Shown: one piece after another, positions 38,123 through 47,403 of the stretch
Layout of the letters: each line of letters starts with the position of its first letter
Numbering within the stretch: the stretch's first letter is position 1
Source: an uncultured Oscillospiraceae bacterium
GTDB taxonomy: Bacteria; Bacillota; Clostridia; Oscillospirales; Ruminococcaceae
Length of the DNA: 64,000 bases
NCBI GenBank assembly: GCA_900547455.1
Contig: URGV01000002.1
Location: forward strand, 62,001-126,000
Direction of reading: 5' to 3'
Program-made: the position numbers and the translations under genes
The notes under the pieces: generated by a model
Seen by the model: only the letters and a program-made list of their open reading frames with translations
Databases searched by the model: none
Told to the model about the DNA's origin: nothing

Positions 38123-39730
38123 TTACTGCGCCGGACGGGAGGAGAAAAATCCACCCTGATCCTGCTGCGAATCGTCCTGCTCCTCCTGCGGGGATTTCGT
38201 CTGATCCTCGCTGGAATATTCCGGCTGGCTGTCCTCGTTCTGCACCGTCACATGGGAAGGCTCCTGGTTCGATTGCTCCGTTTCTTCTGCAGGCGATTCC
38301 TCCTGCGCCTGCTGTTCGCTGTCCGTTGACGGTTCGCTTTGTTCCTGCTGCTCCTCTTCCGCAGGCAGCTCACTCTGAGTTTGCTCTTCCTGCGTTTGCT
38401 GCTCCTCTGTCTGCGTTTGCTCTAGCTGCTGTTCGCCGGACTCGCCCACCGTCAGCTCATCGCTCTGCTGCTCCATCCCATCCAGGATGCTCTGCAGCAG
38501 ATCCAGCTCCTCCTGCGTCTGCTGTTCCTGCTGTGCATCCTCCGGAAGCTGCACCTGCTCCTTATTGGAGAAGAAAGACAGGCGGTTCGGTGTTTCAAGC
38601 GTCAGGCGGACAATCTCAGTGGTAGTCATTGCGTAGACCGAGTTGCCCAGCGGCTGGATGTCGTAGTAGGACTCCCCATCCACCTCCTGCAGCAGCGAGC
38701 AGTCGTAAACGCTGTATTCCTGAAAGGTGGAGCCGCCCAGAATCAGGATGGTCCCCTCATAGCACTTGATCTTCTGCAGCGTGTCCTCCAGCGTCGCCGT
38801 GCCGTTGAGGGTGACAAAATCATCCGCTACCGAAGCCAGGGTATATTTTCGATCCTGTTCATAGTTACCGAACACCAGCGCGATGCCGTCATCGTGCATC
38901 GCGTAACCGGCCAGCGAGCGGCCGTTATAATCAAACTGGCCCAGCACGCTGCCGTCGCTTGCCAGCAGGATGGCGCTCTTGTCGGTGACGCAGCGCACAT
39001 TGCTGCCGTCAAACTCAATGTCCAGAACCAGCTGATTTGCAAGCTCGTACCTGCCCTGCTCCTGTCCGTTGCGCAGCACCGTCACCACGTTTTTCAGCTC
39101 CCCTTCCTCGACGTAGGAGGAATCGATTGCAATGCTGGAGCCGTTGTCCGAGATGGTCATCGCCGTCACCACATTGTCGCTTTTCCAGGTATACTGCTCC
39201 CGCTGATGGGAATCCAGCACCGTCACGCGGGACTGTGCGTTGTCGGTTTGGGTGGCGATGGCGATGCAGCCGTTGCTGGAGATGTCCCCACAGCGGATAG
39301 CGTCGTCGGTGGTTGCGCTGTAAAACAGATTGTTGCGGCTGTAGGCTGCGTAGCTCTTGGAACCGCGGTCATAGTTGAGCAGCATGTTGCCGCTGGTCTC
39401 CACCTGCGGGTTGCTCATCCGGTGAAGCTCGCTGTAGACCTCGCTGCCGCTGGTATTATAAAAATAGATGGTCGTCTCGTTGAGAAGCACAACGCTGCTC
39501 CCGTTTTGGTACATGCCCTTTACTTTGCCGCCGGGAGCGTCGATCGGGTAGCCCGGTCCGCCCTTAATCATGTCCAGCACCGAGGACAGTCCCGCAAAGC
39601 TGGGGGTATTGACGATACTGGAAAACAGATAGGCCGCCAGCAAAATCAAGGCGACCAGAACCAGCAGCTTGACGCTGCGCCTTCTGGCTTGCCGTTTTTT
39701 GAGCGTTTTAAAATCGGTCACCTTTGCCAT
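38123..39730 (-). CDS. DUF5711-like membrane-anchored protein with Q/E-rich tail
   Basis: A 535-residue protein with a basic cytoplasmic N terminus, one membrane helix (residues about 20-40) and an extracellular region that reads as a seven- or eight-bladed beta-propeller of short beta-rich repeats (about 60-390), matching the DUF5711 pattern. The last 130 residues are almost entirely Gln, Glu, Ser and Thr, an extended surface tail. Function is unknown. It starts 4 nt after the truA stop with the ribosome site GAGGGG inside the truA end, so it is coupled to truA. Confidence 0.78.
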   Translation of the reverse strand: MAKVTDFKTLKKRQARRRSVKLLVLVALILLAAYLFSSIVNTPSFAGLSSVLDMIKGGPGYPIDAPGGKVKGMYQNGSSVVLLNETTIYFYNTSGSEVYSELHRMSNPQVETSGNMLLNYDRGSKSYAAYSRNNLFYSATTDDAIRCGDISSNGCIAIATQTDNAQSRVTVLDSHQREQYTWKSDNVVTAMTISDNGSSIAIDSSYVEEGELKNVVTVLRNGQEQGRYELANQLVLDIEFDGSNVRCVTDKSAILLASDGSVLGQFDYNGRSLAGYAMHDDGIALVFGNYEQDRKYTLASVADDFVTLNGTATLEDTLQKIKCYEGTILILGGSTFQEYSVYDCSLLQEVDGESYYDIQPLGNSVYAMTTTEIVRLTLETPNRLSFFSNKEQVQLPEDAQQEQQTQEELDLLQSILDGMEQQSDELTVGESGEQQLEQTQTEEQQTQEEQTQSELPAEEEQQEQSEPSTDSEQQAQEESPAEETEQSNQEPSHVTVQNEDSQPEYSSEDQTKSPQEEQDDSQQDQGGFFSSRPAQ

Positions 39731-39734
39731 GTTC

Positions 39735-40511
39735 TCACCCCTCTGTCCGCTGCTCTAAGCGCTCGCTGTCATAAAAGACCTGATCCAGGTAAAGCCCCCA
39801 TGCCGGTGCGGTAAAGCCGGCCATCGCGCGGTCGCGGCTCTCGATAATCTGCGAGATGCAGCCGGGGGCCTTGATACCCGCCGCAATCTCCAGCACTGTC
39901 CCGACCATGATCCGCACCATGTTGTACAAAAAACCGTCGCCCTCCACAAAGAAGGTCACCCGCTCCCCTTCCCGCCGCATGCCGCAGGCGGTGATGGTGC
40001 GCACCCGGTCCTCGACCGAGGAGCCCGCCGAACAGAAGGCCGAAAAATCGTGGGTCCCCACAAAATCCTGACACTGGCGGTTGCAGAGCGCGACATCGAT
40101 GGGATAGCGGTAATCGTAGACCAGGCGCCAGGCAAAGGGGTCCTTCACCTCGCTGTTGTTGATTTGATAAAGGTAACGCTTGCCCCTGCAGTCGTAGCGC
40201 GCATGGAAATCGAGCGGCACCTGCCGGCAGCCGGTCACCGCGATGTCGTGCGGGAGCTTGACGTTGAGCGCGCGCACCAGGCTCTGGCAGGGGATGCGGC
40301 TCTGGGTGCGGACGCTGACACAGAACATGTTGGCGTGCACGCCGCTGTCGGTGCGAGAGCAACCCTTGATGTCCTCGCGGCGGCCCAACACTGCCTCCAG
40401 CGCGTCCTGCAGCACCTGCGAGACGGTGAGGGCGTTTTTTTGCACCTGAAATCCATGATAGTTTGTCCCCTGATAGCGTATGGTCAGGAGAAGATTGCGT
40501 TGATCCTGCAT
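39735..40511 (-). CDS. truA: tRNA pseudouridine(38-40) synthase TruA
   Basis: A 258-residue enzyme that makes pseudouridine 38-40 in the anticodon arm. The catalytic aspartate lies in CSRTDSGVHANMF. LLTIRYQGTNYHGFQ at the start and FLYNMVRIMVGTVLEI near the end are standard. ATG at 40511 follows AAAGGAG. The frame remains open 25 codons upstream without a ribosome site. The ECF module lies upstream, the usual Firmicutes order, but a terminator separates them. Confidence 0.97.
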   Translation of the reverse strand: MQDQRNLLLTIRYQGTNYHGFQVQKNALTVSQVLQDALEAVLGRREDIKGCSRTDSGVHANMFCVSVRTQSRIPCQSLVRALNVKLPHDIAVTGCRQVPLDFHARYDCRGKRYLYQINNSEVKDPFAWRLVYDYRYPIDVALCNRQCQDFVGTHDFSAFCSAGSSVEDRVRTITACGMRREGERVTFFVEGDGFLYNMVRIMVGTVLEIAAGIKAPGCISQIIESRDRAMAGFTAPAWGLYLDQVFYDSERLEQRTEG

Positions 40512-40557
40512 ACTGGCTCCTTTGATCTGCTGCTTTTTGTTTCTCTGACATTCTTTT

Positions 40558-40586
40558 ATTATAGCAGAATTCCCGCCATTTGTCAT
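40558..40586 (-). promoter_or_regulatory. truA promoter
   Basis: ATGACA-N17-TATAAT with extended TGC on the minus strand, about 50 nt upstream of truA. It would drive truA, the DUF5711 gene and the cvpA gene. Confidence 0.75.
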
Positions 40587-40650
40587 TATTGCGGCGCCAA
40601 ATAAACGGTAAATTCTTTTTCAGGTCCGGGAAAAACCTTTCCCATTCGAC

Positions 40651-40686
40651 AAAAATCTCCAGGAGAGCAGGATGCCTCCCGGAGAT
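40651..40686 (-). terminator. Terminator of the ECF operon
   Basis: An imperfect stem (ATCTCC-GGAG / CTCC-GGAGAT) followed on the minus strand by TTTTTG, just beyond the ecfT stop. Confidence 0.7.
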
Positions 40687-40696
40687 GATAATGGAC

Positions 40697-41515
40697 TTAG
40701 ATCATTGGCGGAAAATAGATGTTGATGACGATGACCGCCGCCAGGCACAGCAGCATGAAACCCAGCGCCACAAAGTCGCGGCTTTCATATTCCAGCTGCT
40801 TCATTCTGGTTCTGCCGACGCTTCCGCGGTAGCAGCGGCACTCCATCGCCAGCGCCAGTTCGTCGGCCCGGCGAAAGGCGGAGACAAACAGCGGAATCAG
40901 AATCGGGATCAGCGCCTTGGCCCGCTGGGTCAGGCTGCCCGTTTCCATATCCGCGCCGCGCGCCTTCTGCGCGTTCATAATCTTGTCGGTCTCCTCAATC
41001 AGGGTCGGGATAAAGCGCAGCGCGATGGTCATCATCATCGCGATCTCATGTACCGGCACCTTGATTTTTTTCAGCGGCCCCATCAGCACCTCGATGGCGT
41101 CGGTCAGCTCGATCGGGGAGGTGGTGTAGGTCAGCAGCGAGGTGCCGGCAATCAGGCACATGATGCGCACCGCCATCATAATCGCCATCGCCACGCCCTC
41201 TCGGTAGATGCGGATAAAACCGACGTGCAGCAGCGGGTCGCCCTGGCCGGTGAGGAAAAAGAGGTTGAGCACCGCGGTGAAGATGATGATCGGCACCACC
41301 GGCTTGAGGCTCTTGACAACCATCTTGGGCGAGATTTTGGAAACCGCGTACATCAGCACCACAATCGCGATGCCAAGCGCCAGCCCTAAGGGGCGGGAAG
41401 CGACAAACAACACCACGATGTACAGCACCGCCGCGATGATCTTCATGCGGGGGTCCATCTTATGGATGAAGGAATGGCCCGGGAAATACTGACCAATGGT
41501 AATATCTCTAAGCAT
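40697..41515 (-). CDS. ecfT: ECF transporter transmembrane component EcfT
   Basis: A 272-residue transmembrane scaffold of group II energy-coupling factor transporters, which links interchangeable vitamin-binding S components to the ATPases. The start RDITIGQYFPGHSFIHKMDPRM is typical (shortened: QYFPGHSFIHKMDPRMK), and the two Ala-Arg-Gly coupling motifs appear as QKARGADM and the later ECRCYRGS, where the second is degenerate. ATG at 41515 follows GGAGG and overlaps the end of ecfA2 by 8 nt. The much longer open frame upstream is not coding. Confidence 0.94.
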   Translation of the reverse strand: MLRDITIGQYFPGHSFIHKMDPRMKIIAAVLYIVVLFVASRPLGLALGIAIVVLMYAVSKISPKMVVKSLKPVVPIIIFTAVLNLFFLTGQGDPLLHVGFIRIYREGVAMAIMMAVRIMCLIAGTSLLTYTTSPIELTDAIEVLMGPLKKIKVPVHEIAMMMTIALRFIPTLIEETDKIMNAQKARGADMETGSLTQRAKALIPILIPLFVSAFRRADELALAMECRCYRGSVGRTRMKQLEYESRDFVALGFMLLCLAAVIVINIYFPPMI

Positions 41516-42386
41516 TTCTGCGGTCCTCCTTTTCTTTTTGGTCAAACAGGTCCAAAATCTGCTCCTTGGCCGCCTTGATGGTGTAGGTGTGGGGGTTGAC
41601 CGGGTAGCCCATCTCCGCCAGGCGCATAAAGACACGGGTAACCTGCGGCACCGCAAGGCCCATCTGCTCAATTTCGGAAGCGTGAGCAAATACCTTTTCG
41701 GTGTTGTCGTACATAAACACCCTGGCCTGGTTCATCACCAGCACCTTTTTGGCAAATTTTGCCACATCCTCCATGCTGTGGGAGACAATCAGCACGGTGT
41801 TCTTCTGGTCCTGCTGGTACTCCTGAATCTGACCGAGAATGCGGTCGCGGCCCTTGGGGTCCAGTCCCGCGGTCGGCTCGTCGAGGATCAGCACCTTCGG
41901 CTGCATGGCCAGCACGCCGGCGATAGCTACCCTGCGCTTCTGTCCACCCGAAAGCTCAAAGGGGGATTTTTGCAGCAGGTCCTCGGTGATGCTGACAAAG
42001 GCGGCCGCTTCGCGCACGCGGCGGTCGATCTCCTCCTCGCTCAGGCCCATGTTGCGCGGGCCAAAGGAGATGTCCTTGTACACCGTCTCCTCGAAAAGCT
42101 GGTACTCCGGGTACTGGAACACCAGCCCCACCTTAAAGCGGATGTCCCGCAGCTTGGTTTTGTCCTCCCACATATCCTGCCCGTCGATATAGATTTTGCC
42201 GGAGGTTGGTTTGAGCAGACCGTTGAGGTGCTGGATCAGCGTCGATTTTCCCGAACCGGTATGGCCGATAACGCCGACCATCTCTCCTTCCTCAATGGAG
42301 AGGTTGACGTCCTGGATGGCCATTTTGACAAAGGGTGTCCCCTCCGAATATACATGACTCAAATGCTCTGTCTTGATGACTGCCAT
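41508..42386 (-). CDS. ecfA2: ECF transporter ATPase EcfA2
   Basis: A 292-residue ATP-binding subunit. Walker A GHTGSGKST, Q loop VFQYPEYQLF, signature LSGGQKRRVAIAG and Walker B VLILDEPTAGLDP are all present. GLVFQYPEYQLFEETV and the C-terminal domain mark it as the second Ecf ATPase. It lies 82 nt after ecfA1. Confidence 0.95.
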   Translation of the reverse strand: MAVIKTEHLSHVYSEGTPFVKMAIQDVNLSIEEGEMVGVIGHTGSGKSTLIQHLNGLLKPTSGKIYIDGQDMWEDKTKLRDIRFKVGLVFQYPEYQLFEETVYKDISFGPRNMGLSEEEIDRRVREAAAFVSITEDLLQKSPFELSGGQKRRVAIAGVLAMQPKVLILDEPTAGLDPKGRDRILGQIQEYQQDQKNTVLIVSHSMEDVAKFAKKVLVMNQARVFMYDNTEKVFAHASEIEQMGLAVPQVTRVFMRLAEMGYPVNPHTYTIKAAKEQILDLFDQKEKEDRRNA

Positions 42387-42468
42387 TTTCTTCTTACTTC
42401 ATTCCTTTCATCGTGCCGCCAAAGGCGGAAGGTACAGCTGCCTTCTTTTTTACTGAACGGGATGCCGT

Positions 42469-43377
42469 CTACACGATTTGCTGCCCGTCCTGCTGTGGCT
42501 GGGCAGCTTCCTTTTTGGGCTTGATCCCCTTGCGGCGGAACAGGGTGGTGATCGCCTTGATGCACTCGTCCTCGGTCAGGACGTCGTTGGGGAGGTTGTA
42601 GCCCTCCTTTAAAAATTCATAGATCAGCTCGCTGGTCTGCGGCACATCCAGGCCCACCGTCTTTAACTCCCGCACGTGGGAAAAGACCTTTTTGGGGGTG
42701 TCGTCCAGGATGACCTTGCCAGAATCCATCACGATGACCCGGTCGCACTGCGCGGCCTCGTCCATATAGTGGGTGATGAGGACAACCGTGATGCCGTATT
42801 CGCGGTTGAGCTTCTGGATGGTCTCCATGACCTCACGGCGGCCGCGCGGGTCAAGCATGGCGGTCGGCTCGTCGAGGACGATGCACTTTGGCCGCATGGC
42901 GATGATGCCGGCGATGGCAACGCGCTGCTTCTGCCCGCCGGAAAGGCGGTGCGGCGCGTGCTTTTTGTACTCATAGATGCCGACATCCATCAGCGCGCGG
43001 TCCACACGCTCCCGGATCTCCTTGGGTGGGACGCCGATGTTCTCCAGGCCGAAGGCGACGTCCTCCTCCACCACGGTGGCGACGATCTGGTTGTCCGGGT
43101 TCTGGAACACCATCCCCACCTCCTGGCGGATGTCGTACAGCCGCTCCTCGTCGGCGGTGTCGATGCCGTCCACATAAACCTTGCCGCCTGAGGGCAGCAG
43201 GATGGCGTTGAGGTGCTTGGCAAAGGTGCTCTTGCCCGAGCCGTTGTGTCCGAGCACCGCGGTCATCTCACCCTGATGGATGTCAACACTCAAATTTTCA
43301 AAGACGTTGACGGGAGCCTGTCCCTCCTCAACGTGATAGCTGAAGCTGATCGACTGCGCTTGGATAAAATCGTTCAT
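42469..43377 (-). CDS. ecfA1: ECF transporter ATPase EcfA1
   Basis: A 302-residue ATP-binding subunit. Walker [38 protein letters not shown], signature [13 protein letters not shown] and Walker [14 protein letters not shown] are typical of EcfA1. ATG at 43377 stands 11 nt after AAGGTGG and is preferred to the GTG five codons upstream. This is the first gene of the ecfA1-ecfA2-ecfT operon. No S component is encoded nearby, so the module is the shared, group II type. Confidence 0.95.
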   Translation of the reverse strand: MNDFIQAQSISFSYHVEEGQAPVNVFENLSVDIHQGEMTAVLGHNGSGKSTFAKHLNAILLPSGGKVYVDGIDTADEERLYDIRQEVGMVFQNPDNQIVATVVEEDVAFGLENIGVPPKEIRERVDRALMDVGIYEYKKHAPHRLSGGQKQRVAIAGIIAMRPKCIVLDEPTAMLDPRGRREVMETIQKLNREYGITVVLITHYMDEAAQCDRVIVMDSGKVILDDTPKKVFSHVRELKTVGLDVPQTSELIYEFLKEGYNLPNDVLTEDECIKAITTLFRRKGIKPKKEAAQPQQDGQQIV

Positions 43378-43560
43378 CCGTTTTGTAACCACCTTTTTCT
43401 GATTTGCAGAAGATGCAATCCAGCCCGCAGGCCGGTATCGCTCCCCTTAGGGTTCCCCGCTCCTGGCCGCTGTCTTTTGGTCAAAAGCAGGATTTGTCTG
43501 GCCCAAATTTGTTAAAATTCACCATTAGTATAATCAATTTTAGCGAGAAAGAAAAGAGGA
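43378..43560 (-). promoter_or_regulatory. Leader of the ECF operon
   Basis: A -10 TATACT with a poor -35 lies at about 43530-43540 on the minus strand, giving a leader of about 150 nt. The leader is GC-rich and folds readily, with CTTTT / AAAAG around 43485 and CCGGCC...GGGCTGG around 43425. No known riboswitch core could be assigned with confidence. Confidence 0.4.
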
Positions 43561-43670
43561 AATCGGAAAAAATCTCCTTATTTACAAAATATTCATATCC
43601 CCTTTTCCCAGTGAGAAAAGGCCGCAAAGCAAAAGGCGCAGGCTGAGCCCGCACCCTGTTGCCCTGTGAA

Positions 43671-44029
43671 CTGAATCCACAAACAATTCGCACCCAACTT
43701 TGTTTTCAAACCTGCCCTCTGTCCGCGGCGCAGAGCCTCAACCAACGAGCGCAGCCGAAGGCAAGCGGTGGACTGAGTCCACAAGCAATTCACGTCCAAC
43801 TTTGTTTTCAAACTTGCCTCGTGCCCGCGGCTCGAAGCTTCAACCAAAGAGCGTAGCCGAAGGCAAGCGACCTGCGCGAGAACGTTAGGCTCCACTAAGA
43901 AGAAGCTAATTACGCGAATTGGGGCGGCATCATGCCGCGAGCGCAGCCGAAGGCAAGCGATCTGCGCGAGAACGTTAAGTATCGACATGAAGGAGCTACG
44001 TTCGCGAATTGGGGGCGGCATCATGCCGC
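43671..44029. repeat. Composite tandem repeat array
   Basis: Two copies of a 102-bp unit start with CTGAATCCAC (43671) and CTGAGTCCAC (43773). They are followed by two copies of a 90-91 bp unit (43849-43938, 43939-44029) that end in GGCGGCATCATGCCGC, a perfect hairpin. The 21-bp core GAGCG(C/T)AGCCGAAGGC-AAGCG occurs at 43747, 43849 and 43939 and joins the two unit types. The array runs into the 3' end of the methyltransferase gene. A minus-strand open frame across it encodes only repeat sequence and is not called as a gene. Confidence 0.85.
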
Positions 44030-44886
44030 CGCTCCCAGATAGCGGTGCTGCCGCAGGGCAGTACAAAGCCGCTCTTGGTCACCGGCAGGCCAATCTCCGA
44101 GGAAGAAAGCTTGCCCGGATAGCGTCTCCCCACTGTCACCCCTAAAATGTACTGCATGACCGACGGAGAAAGGCCGGTGGTGTAGGAGTTGAGCAGGAAA
44201 AACAGCGGGTCGTCCGAGAGCACCCCCGCGCAAAGCTCCACCAAATCATAGATCGAATCCTCCAGCTTCCACACCTCACCCCCGGGGCCGCGGCCGTAGG
44301 AGGGCGGGTCCATGACAACGCCGTCATAGCGGTTGCCGCGGCGAATCTCCCGCTCCACAAACTTTTTGCAGTCGTCCACAATCCAGCGGATCGGCTTGTC
44401 CTGCAGGCCGGAAAGCTGGGCGTTCTCCCGCGCCCAGCTCACCATCCCCTTGGAGGCATCGACGTGGCAGACCTGCGCACCCGCCTGCGCGCAGGCTAAG
44501 GTCGCGCCGCCGGTGTAGGCAAAGAGGTTGAGCACCTTGACCGGCCGCCCCGCGCGGCGGATTTTGTCCGCCATAAAGTCCCAGTTAACCGCCTGCTCCG
44601 GGAACAGGCCGGTGTGCTTAAAGCCGGTGGGACTGATCTTAAAACTCAGCTCCTTGTAGTGGATCACCCACTGCTCCCGCGGCATGTTCTTTACTTCCCA
44701 GTGCCCGCCGCCGCTGGTGGAGCGGCGGTAATGGGCGTTGGCCCGCTTCCAGTCCTCCCCCTTCGGGGTGTTCCAGATGACCTGCGGGTCGGGGCGCGCC
44801 AGAATCACGTCGCCCCAGCGCTCCAGCTTCTCCCCGGAGGAGGTGTCAATTACCTCAAATTCTTTCCAGTCCTTTGCAGTCCTCAT
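43996..44886 (-). CDS. Class I SAM-dependent methyltransferase (RlmI-like) ending in repeat sequence
   Basis: A 296-residue methyltransferase of the type that modifies C5 of rRNA cytosines (RlmI/COG1092-like), lacking the N-terminal PUA domain. SAM-binding motif I is LNLFAYTGGATLA, motif IV is MDPPSYGRGPGG, and SSEIGLPVTKSGFVLPCG closes the domain. The last 11 residues (RRHDAAPNSRT) and the stop codon come from the adjacent repeat array, so the original end of the gene has been replaced. ATG at 44886 follows AAAGGTTA and overlaps glmM by 32 nt. Confidence 0.88.
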   Translation of the reverse strand: MRTAKDWKEFEVIDTSSGEKLERWGDVILARPDPQVIWNTPKGEDWKRANAHYRRSTSGGGHWEVKNMPREQWVIHYKELSFKISPTGFKHTGLFPEQAVNWDFMADKIRRAGRPVKVLNLFAYTGGATLACAQAGAQVCHVDASKGMVSWARENAQLSGLQDKPIRWIVDDCKKFVEREIRRGNRYDGVVMDPPSYGRGPGGEVWKLEDSIYDLVELCAGVLSDDPLFFLLNSYTTGLSPSVMQYILGVTVGRRYPGKLSSSEIGLPVTKSGFVLPCGSTAIWERRHDAAPNSRT

Positions 44887-46240
44887 TGTAGCCTAACCTT
44901 TCGATGATGATCTGTTCCATACTCTTGGCCGCGTTCATGATGGCTTCCCTGTCCAGTCCCTCCACCATGATGCGGATGACCGGCTCGGTGCCGGAGGGGC
45001 GAACCAGAATTCTACCGTTGCCATTCATGCCCTCCTCCAGCTGCTGCTGGCGTTTGAGCACGCCCTCATCCACCTTGACCATCCGCTTCATCTCCTTGTC
45101 GGCGCGGACGTTGAGGATGACCTGCGGATAAACCTGCATCAGCTGCGCCAGCTCCGAGAGCTTTTTGCCGCTCTTTTTGATCGCCCTCAGCAGCTGCACC
45201 GCGGTCAACTGCCCGTCGCCGGTGGTCATGAACTCGCGGAAGATGATGTGTCCCGACTGCTCACCGCCGATGCAGTGGCCGTGCTCCAGCATGTTCTGCA
45301 GCACATATCGGTCGCCCACACTGGTCTTTTCGACGTGGATGCCCGTCTGCTCCGCAAATTTAAAGAAGCCCATGTTGCTCATGACGGTGACGACAGCGGT
45401 ATTGTTGGCAAGTTTCCCCTCCTGCTTGAGCTGGGAGGCAAAGATGGCGATCAGCTTGTCGCCGTCGACCAGTTCGCCGCTCTCGTCCACCGCAAGGCAG
45501 CGGTCGGCGTCCCCGTCGAAGGCGACGCCGAGATCAAAGCCGTTTTCGCGAACATATTTTCCCAGCACGTCGATGTGGGTGGAGCCGCAGTTGTCGTTGA
45601 TGTTGACGCCGTTTGGCTCATCGTTTAAGATGGTGACGTCAGCGCCCAGCTTCGCAAAGATCTTTGCCGCCGTCGCGCTGGCACTGCCGTTGGCGCAGTC
45701 CGCCGCCACCCGGATACCGGAGAGGTCCCCCTCAACGGTGGAGACGATGTGGTCGATGTACTGCTCCACCAAGGTCTCACCGCTGCGGATGACGCCCAGC
45801 TCGTCGTTCCATTTTAAGTCGTACGGCAGGACGTGGTCAAGCACAATCTCCTCGATCTCCATCTCCTCCTCGTCGGTGAGCTTAAAGCCCTCCGCGCCGA
45901 AGATTTTGATACCGTTAAACTCGTATGGATTGTGGGAGGCGGAAAGCATGATGGCGGCATCCGCGTCGGAGTTGGCCACCAGGTAAGCGACCGCCGGGGT
46001 CGGCACGGTGCCCAGCGTCACCACGTCCGCACCGACCGAGCAAAGTCCCGCCGCGATGGCGCTTTCCAGCATATCGTGCGAGATGCGGGTGTCGTGTCCA
46101 ACCAGAAAAACCGGTTTTCTTTTATGATGATCCCGCGCGACCACCATCGCTGCGGCGCGGCCGATGTCCATCGCCAGGGTACAGCTGATTTCGGTGTTGG
46201 CAACGCCGCGCGCGCCGTCGGTTCCAAAAATTCTTCCCAT
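44855..46240 (-). CDS. glmM: Phosphoglucosamine mutase GlmM
   Basis: A 461-residue enzyme converting glucosamine-6-phosphate to glucosamine-1-phosphate for UDP-GlcNAc and cell-wall synthesis. The phosphoserine loop MLSASHNPYEFNG places the active serine at residue 102. The metal loop DGDADRC and the phosphate-binding RPSGTEPVIRIMVEG follow. The frame also has ATG at 46249, but ATG at 46240 stands 9 nt after AGGGAG and gives the usual MGRIFGTDGARG. Confidence 0.97.
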   Translation of the reverse strand: MGRIFGTDGARGVANTEISCTLAMDIGRAAAMVVARDHHKRKPVFLVGHDTRISHDMLESAIAAGLCSVGADVVTLGTVPTPAVAYLVANSDADAAIMLSASHNPYEFNGIKIFGAEGFKLTDEEEMEIEEIVLDHVLPYDLKWNDELGVIRSGETLVEQYIDHIVSTVEGDLSGIRVAADCANGSASATAAKIFAKLGADVTILNDEPNGVNINDNCGSTHIDVLGKYVRENGFDLGVAFDGDADRCLAVDESGELVDGDKLIAIFASQLKQEGKLANNTAVVTVMSNMGFFKFAEQTGIHVEKTSVGDRYVLQNMLEHGHCIGGEQSGHIIFREFMTTGDGQLTAVQLLRAIKKSGKKLSELAQLMQVYPQVILNVRADKEMKRMVKVDEGVLKRQQQLEEGMNGNGRILVRPSGTEPVIRIMVEGLDREAIMNAAKSMEQIIIERLGYNEDCKGLERI

Positions 46241-46319
46241 GAGATTCATCTCCCTGTCTTTTCTTGATAATCGATTATATGCACCGTTTGGGCCGTTCTT
46301 TCAGGCCCTGATTGTTGTT

Positions 46320-47381
46320 TTACAGTTCCAGCTGTTCAAAGCGCAGCTGATCCTCGTCCCGCGTCGGGGACGGAAGCCCCAGGTGCTCATAGGCCAGCGG
46401 TGTGACACAGCGTCCCCGCGGGGTGCGCACCAGAAAGCCGATCTGCATCAGGTACGGCTCGCAGACATCCTCGATGGTGACCGTCTCCTCCCCGACTGCG
46501 GCCGCCAGCGTTTCGACGCCGACCGGGCCGCCGCCGTAGTTGCGGATGATCGTCTTGAGGATGCGGATATCGTTGGAGTCCAGTCCCAGCTTGTCGATCT
46601 CCATCCGGTCGAGGGCGGCGTCGGCAAGCTCGCCGGTGATTCTGCCGTCCCCCAGTACCAGCGCGTAGTCCCGCACCCTTTTCAGCAGGCGGTTCGCAAT
46701 GCGGGGGGTGCCGCGGCTGCGGCGGGCAAGCTCCATCGCGCCCGCATCTTCACACTCGACCCCCAGGATCTTGGCGCTGCGGGTGATGATCTGGCACAAC
46801 TCCTCCGGCTTATAAAGCTCGAGGCGAAGCAGCATGCCAAAGCGGTCGCGCAGCGGCGAGGTCATCTGACCGGCGCGGGTGGTGGCGCCGATGAGGGTAA
46901 ACTTGGGCAGGTCGATGCGGATCGAGCGCGCCGACGGGCCCTTGCCGATGATGATGTCCAGCGCGTAGTCCTCCATCGCAGGGTAAAGGATCTCCTCCAC
47001 CGCACGAGAAAGACGGTGGATCTCATCGATGAACAGGATATCCCCCTGGCTCAAGTTGGTCAGCAGCGCGGCCAGGTCGCCCGGTTTTTCGATGGCCGGT
47101 CCGGAGGTGACCCGCAGGTTGACCCCCATCTCGTTGGCCACGATGCCGGCAAGGGTGGTCTTGCCCAGACCCGGAGGGCCGTACAGCAGCACATGGTCCA
47201 GCGCCTCGCCGCGCAGCTTGGCCGACTGCATGAAGATCGACAGGTTTTCCTTGGCCTTTTCCTGCCCGATGTATTCCCCCAGCGTCCTGGGGCGCAGAGA
47301 GGTCTCCACCTCCGCGTCCTCCATCGAGGCATATTCCGGGGCGATGATGCGGTTTTCAAAGTCCATTTCATTTTCCAGCAC
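46320..47381 (-). CDS. ruvB: Holliday junction branch-migration helicase RuvB
   Basis: A 353-residue AAA+ motor that drives branch migration with Ruv[20 protein letters not shown] precedes Walker [12 protein letters not shown] and Walker [11 protein letters not shown]. The C-terminal winged helix includes [15 protein letters not shown]. The start is GTG at 47381 with GGAGG 10 nt upstream. It lies 22 nt after ruvA. Confidence 0.97.
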   Translation of the reverse strand: MLENEMDFENRIIAPEYASMEDAEVETSLRPRTLGEYIGQEKAKENLSIFMQSAKLRGEALDHVLLYGPPGLGKTTLAGIVANEMGVNLRVTSGPAIEKPGDLAALLTNLSQGDILFIDEIHRLSRAVEEILYPAMEDYALDIIIGKGPSARSIRIDLPKFTLIGATTRAGQMTSPLRDRFGMLLRLELYKPEELCQIITRSAKILGVECEDAGAMELARRSRGTPRIANRLLKRVRDYALVLGDGRITGELADAALDRMEIDKLGLDSNDIRILKTIIRNYGGGPVGVETLAAAVGEETVTIEDVCEPYLMQIGFLVRTPRGRCVTPLAYEHLGLPSPTRDEDQLRFEQLEL

Positions 47382-47403
47382 AGTCCGTCATCCTCCTTCC
47401 CGG

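Noticed and set aside
40697..41689. N-terminally extended EcfT of 330 residues
   Set aside because: The first 58 codons are antisense-like, arginine- and threonine-rich, and overlap ecfA2. ATG at 41515 has a strong ribosome site.
43400..43480. Cyclic-di-AMP riboswitch in the ECF leader
   Set aside because: GGGGAACCC recalls part of the ydaO motif, but the other conserved blocks of that riboswitch were not found, so only a generic leader is reported.
43593..44066. A 157-codon minus-strand frame with protein-level repeats (ACLRLRS, SLKTKL)
   Set aside because: The repeats come from the intergenic DNA array. There is no ribosome site and it overlaps the methyltransferase end, so it is not called as a gene.
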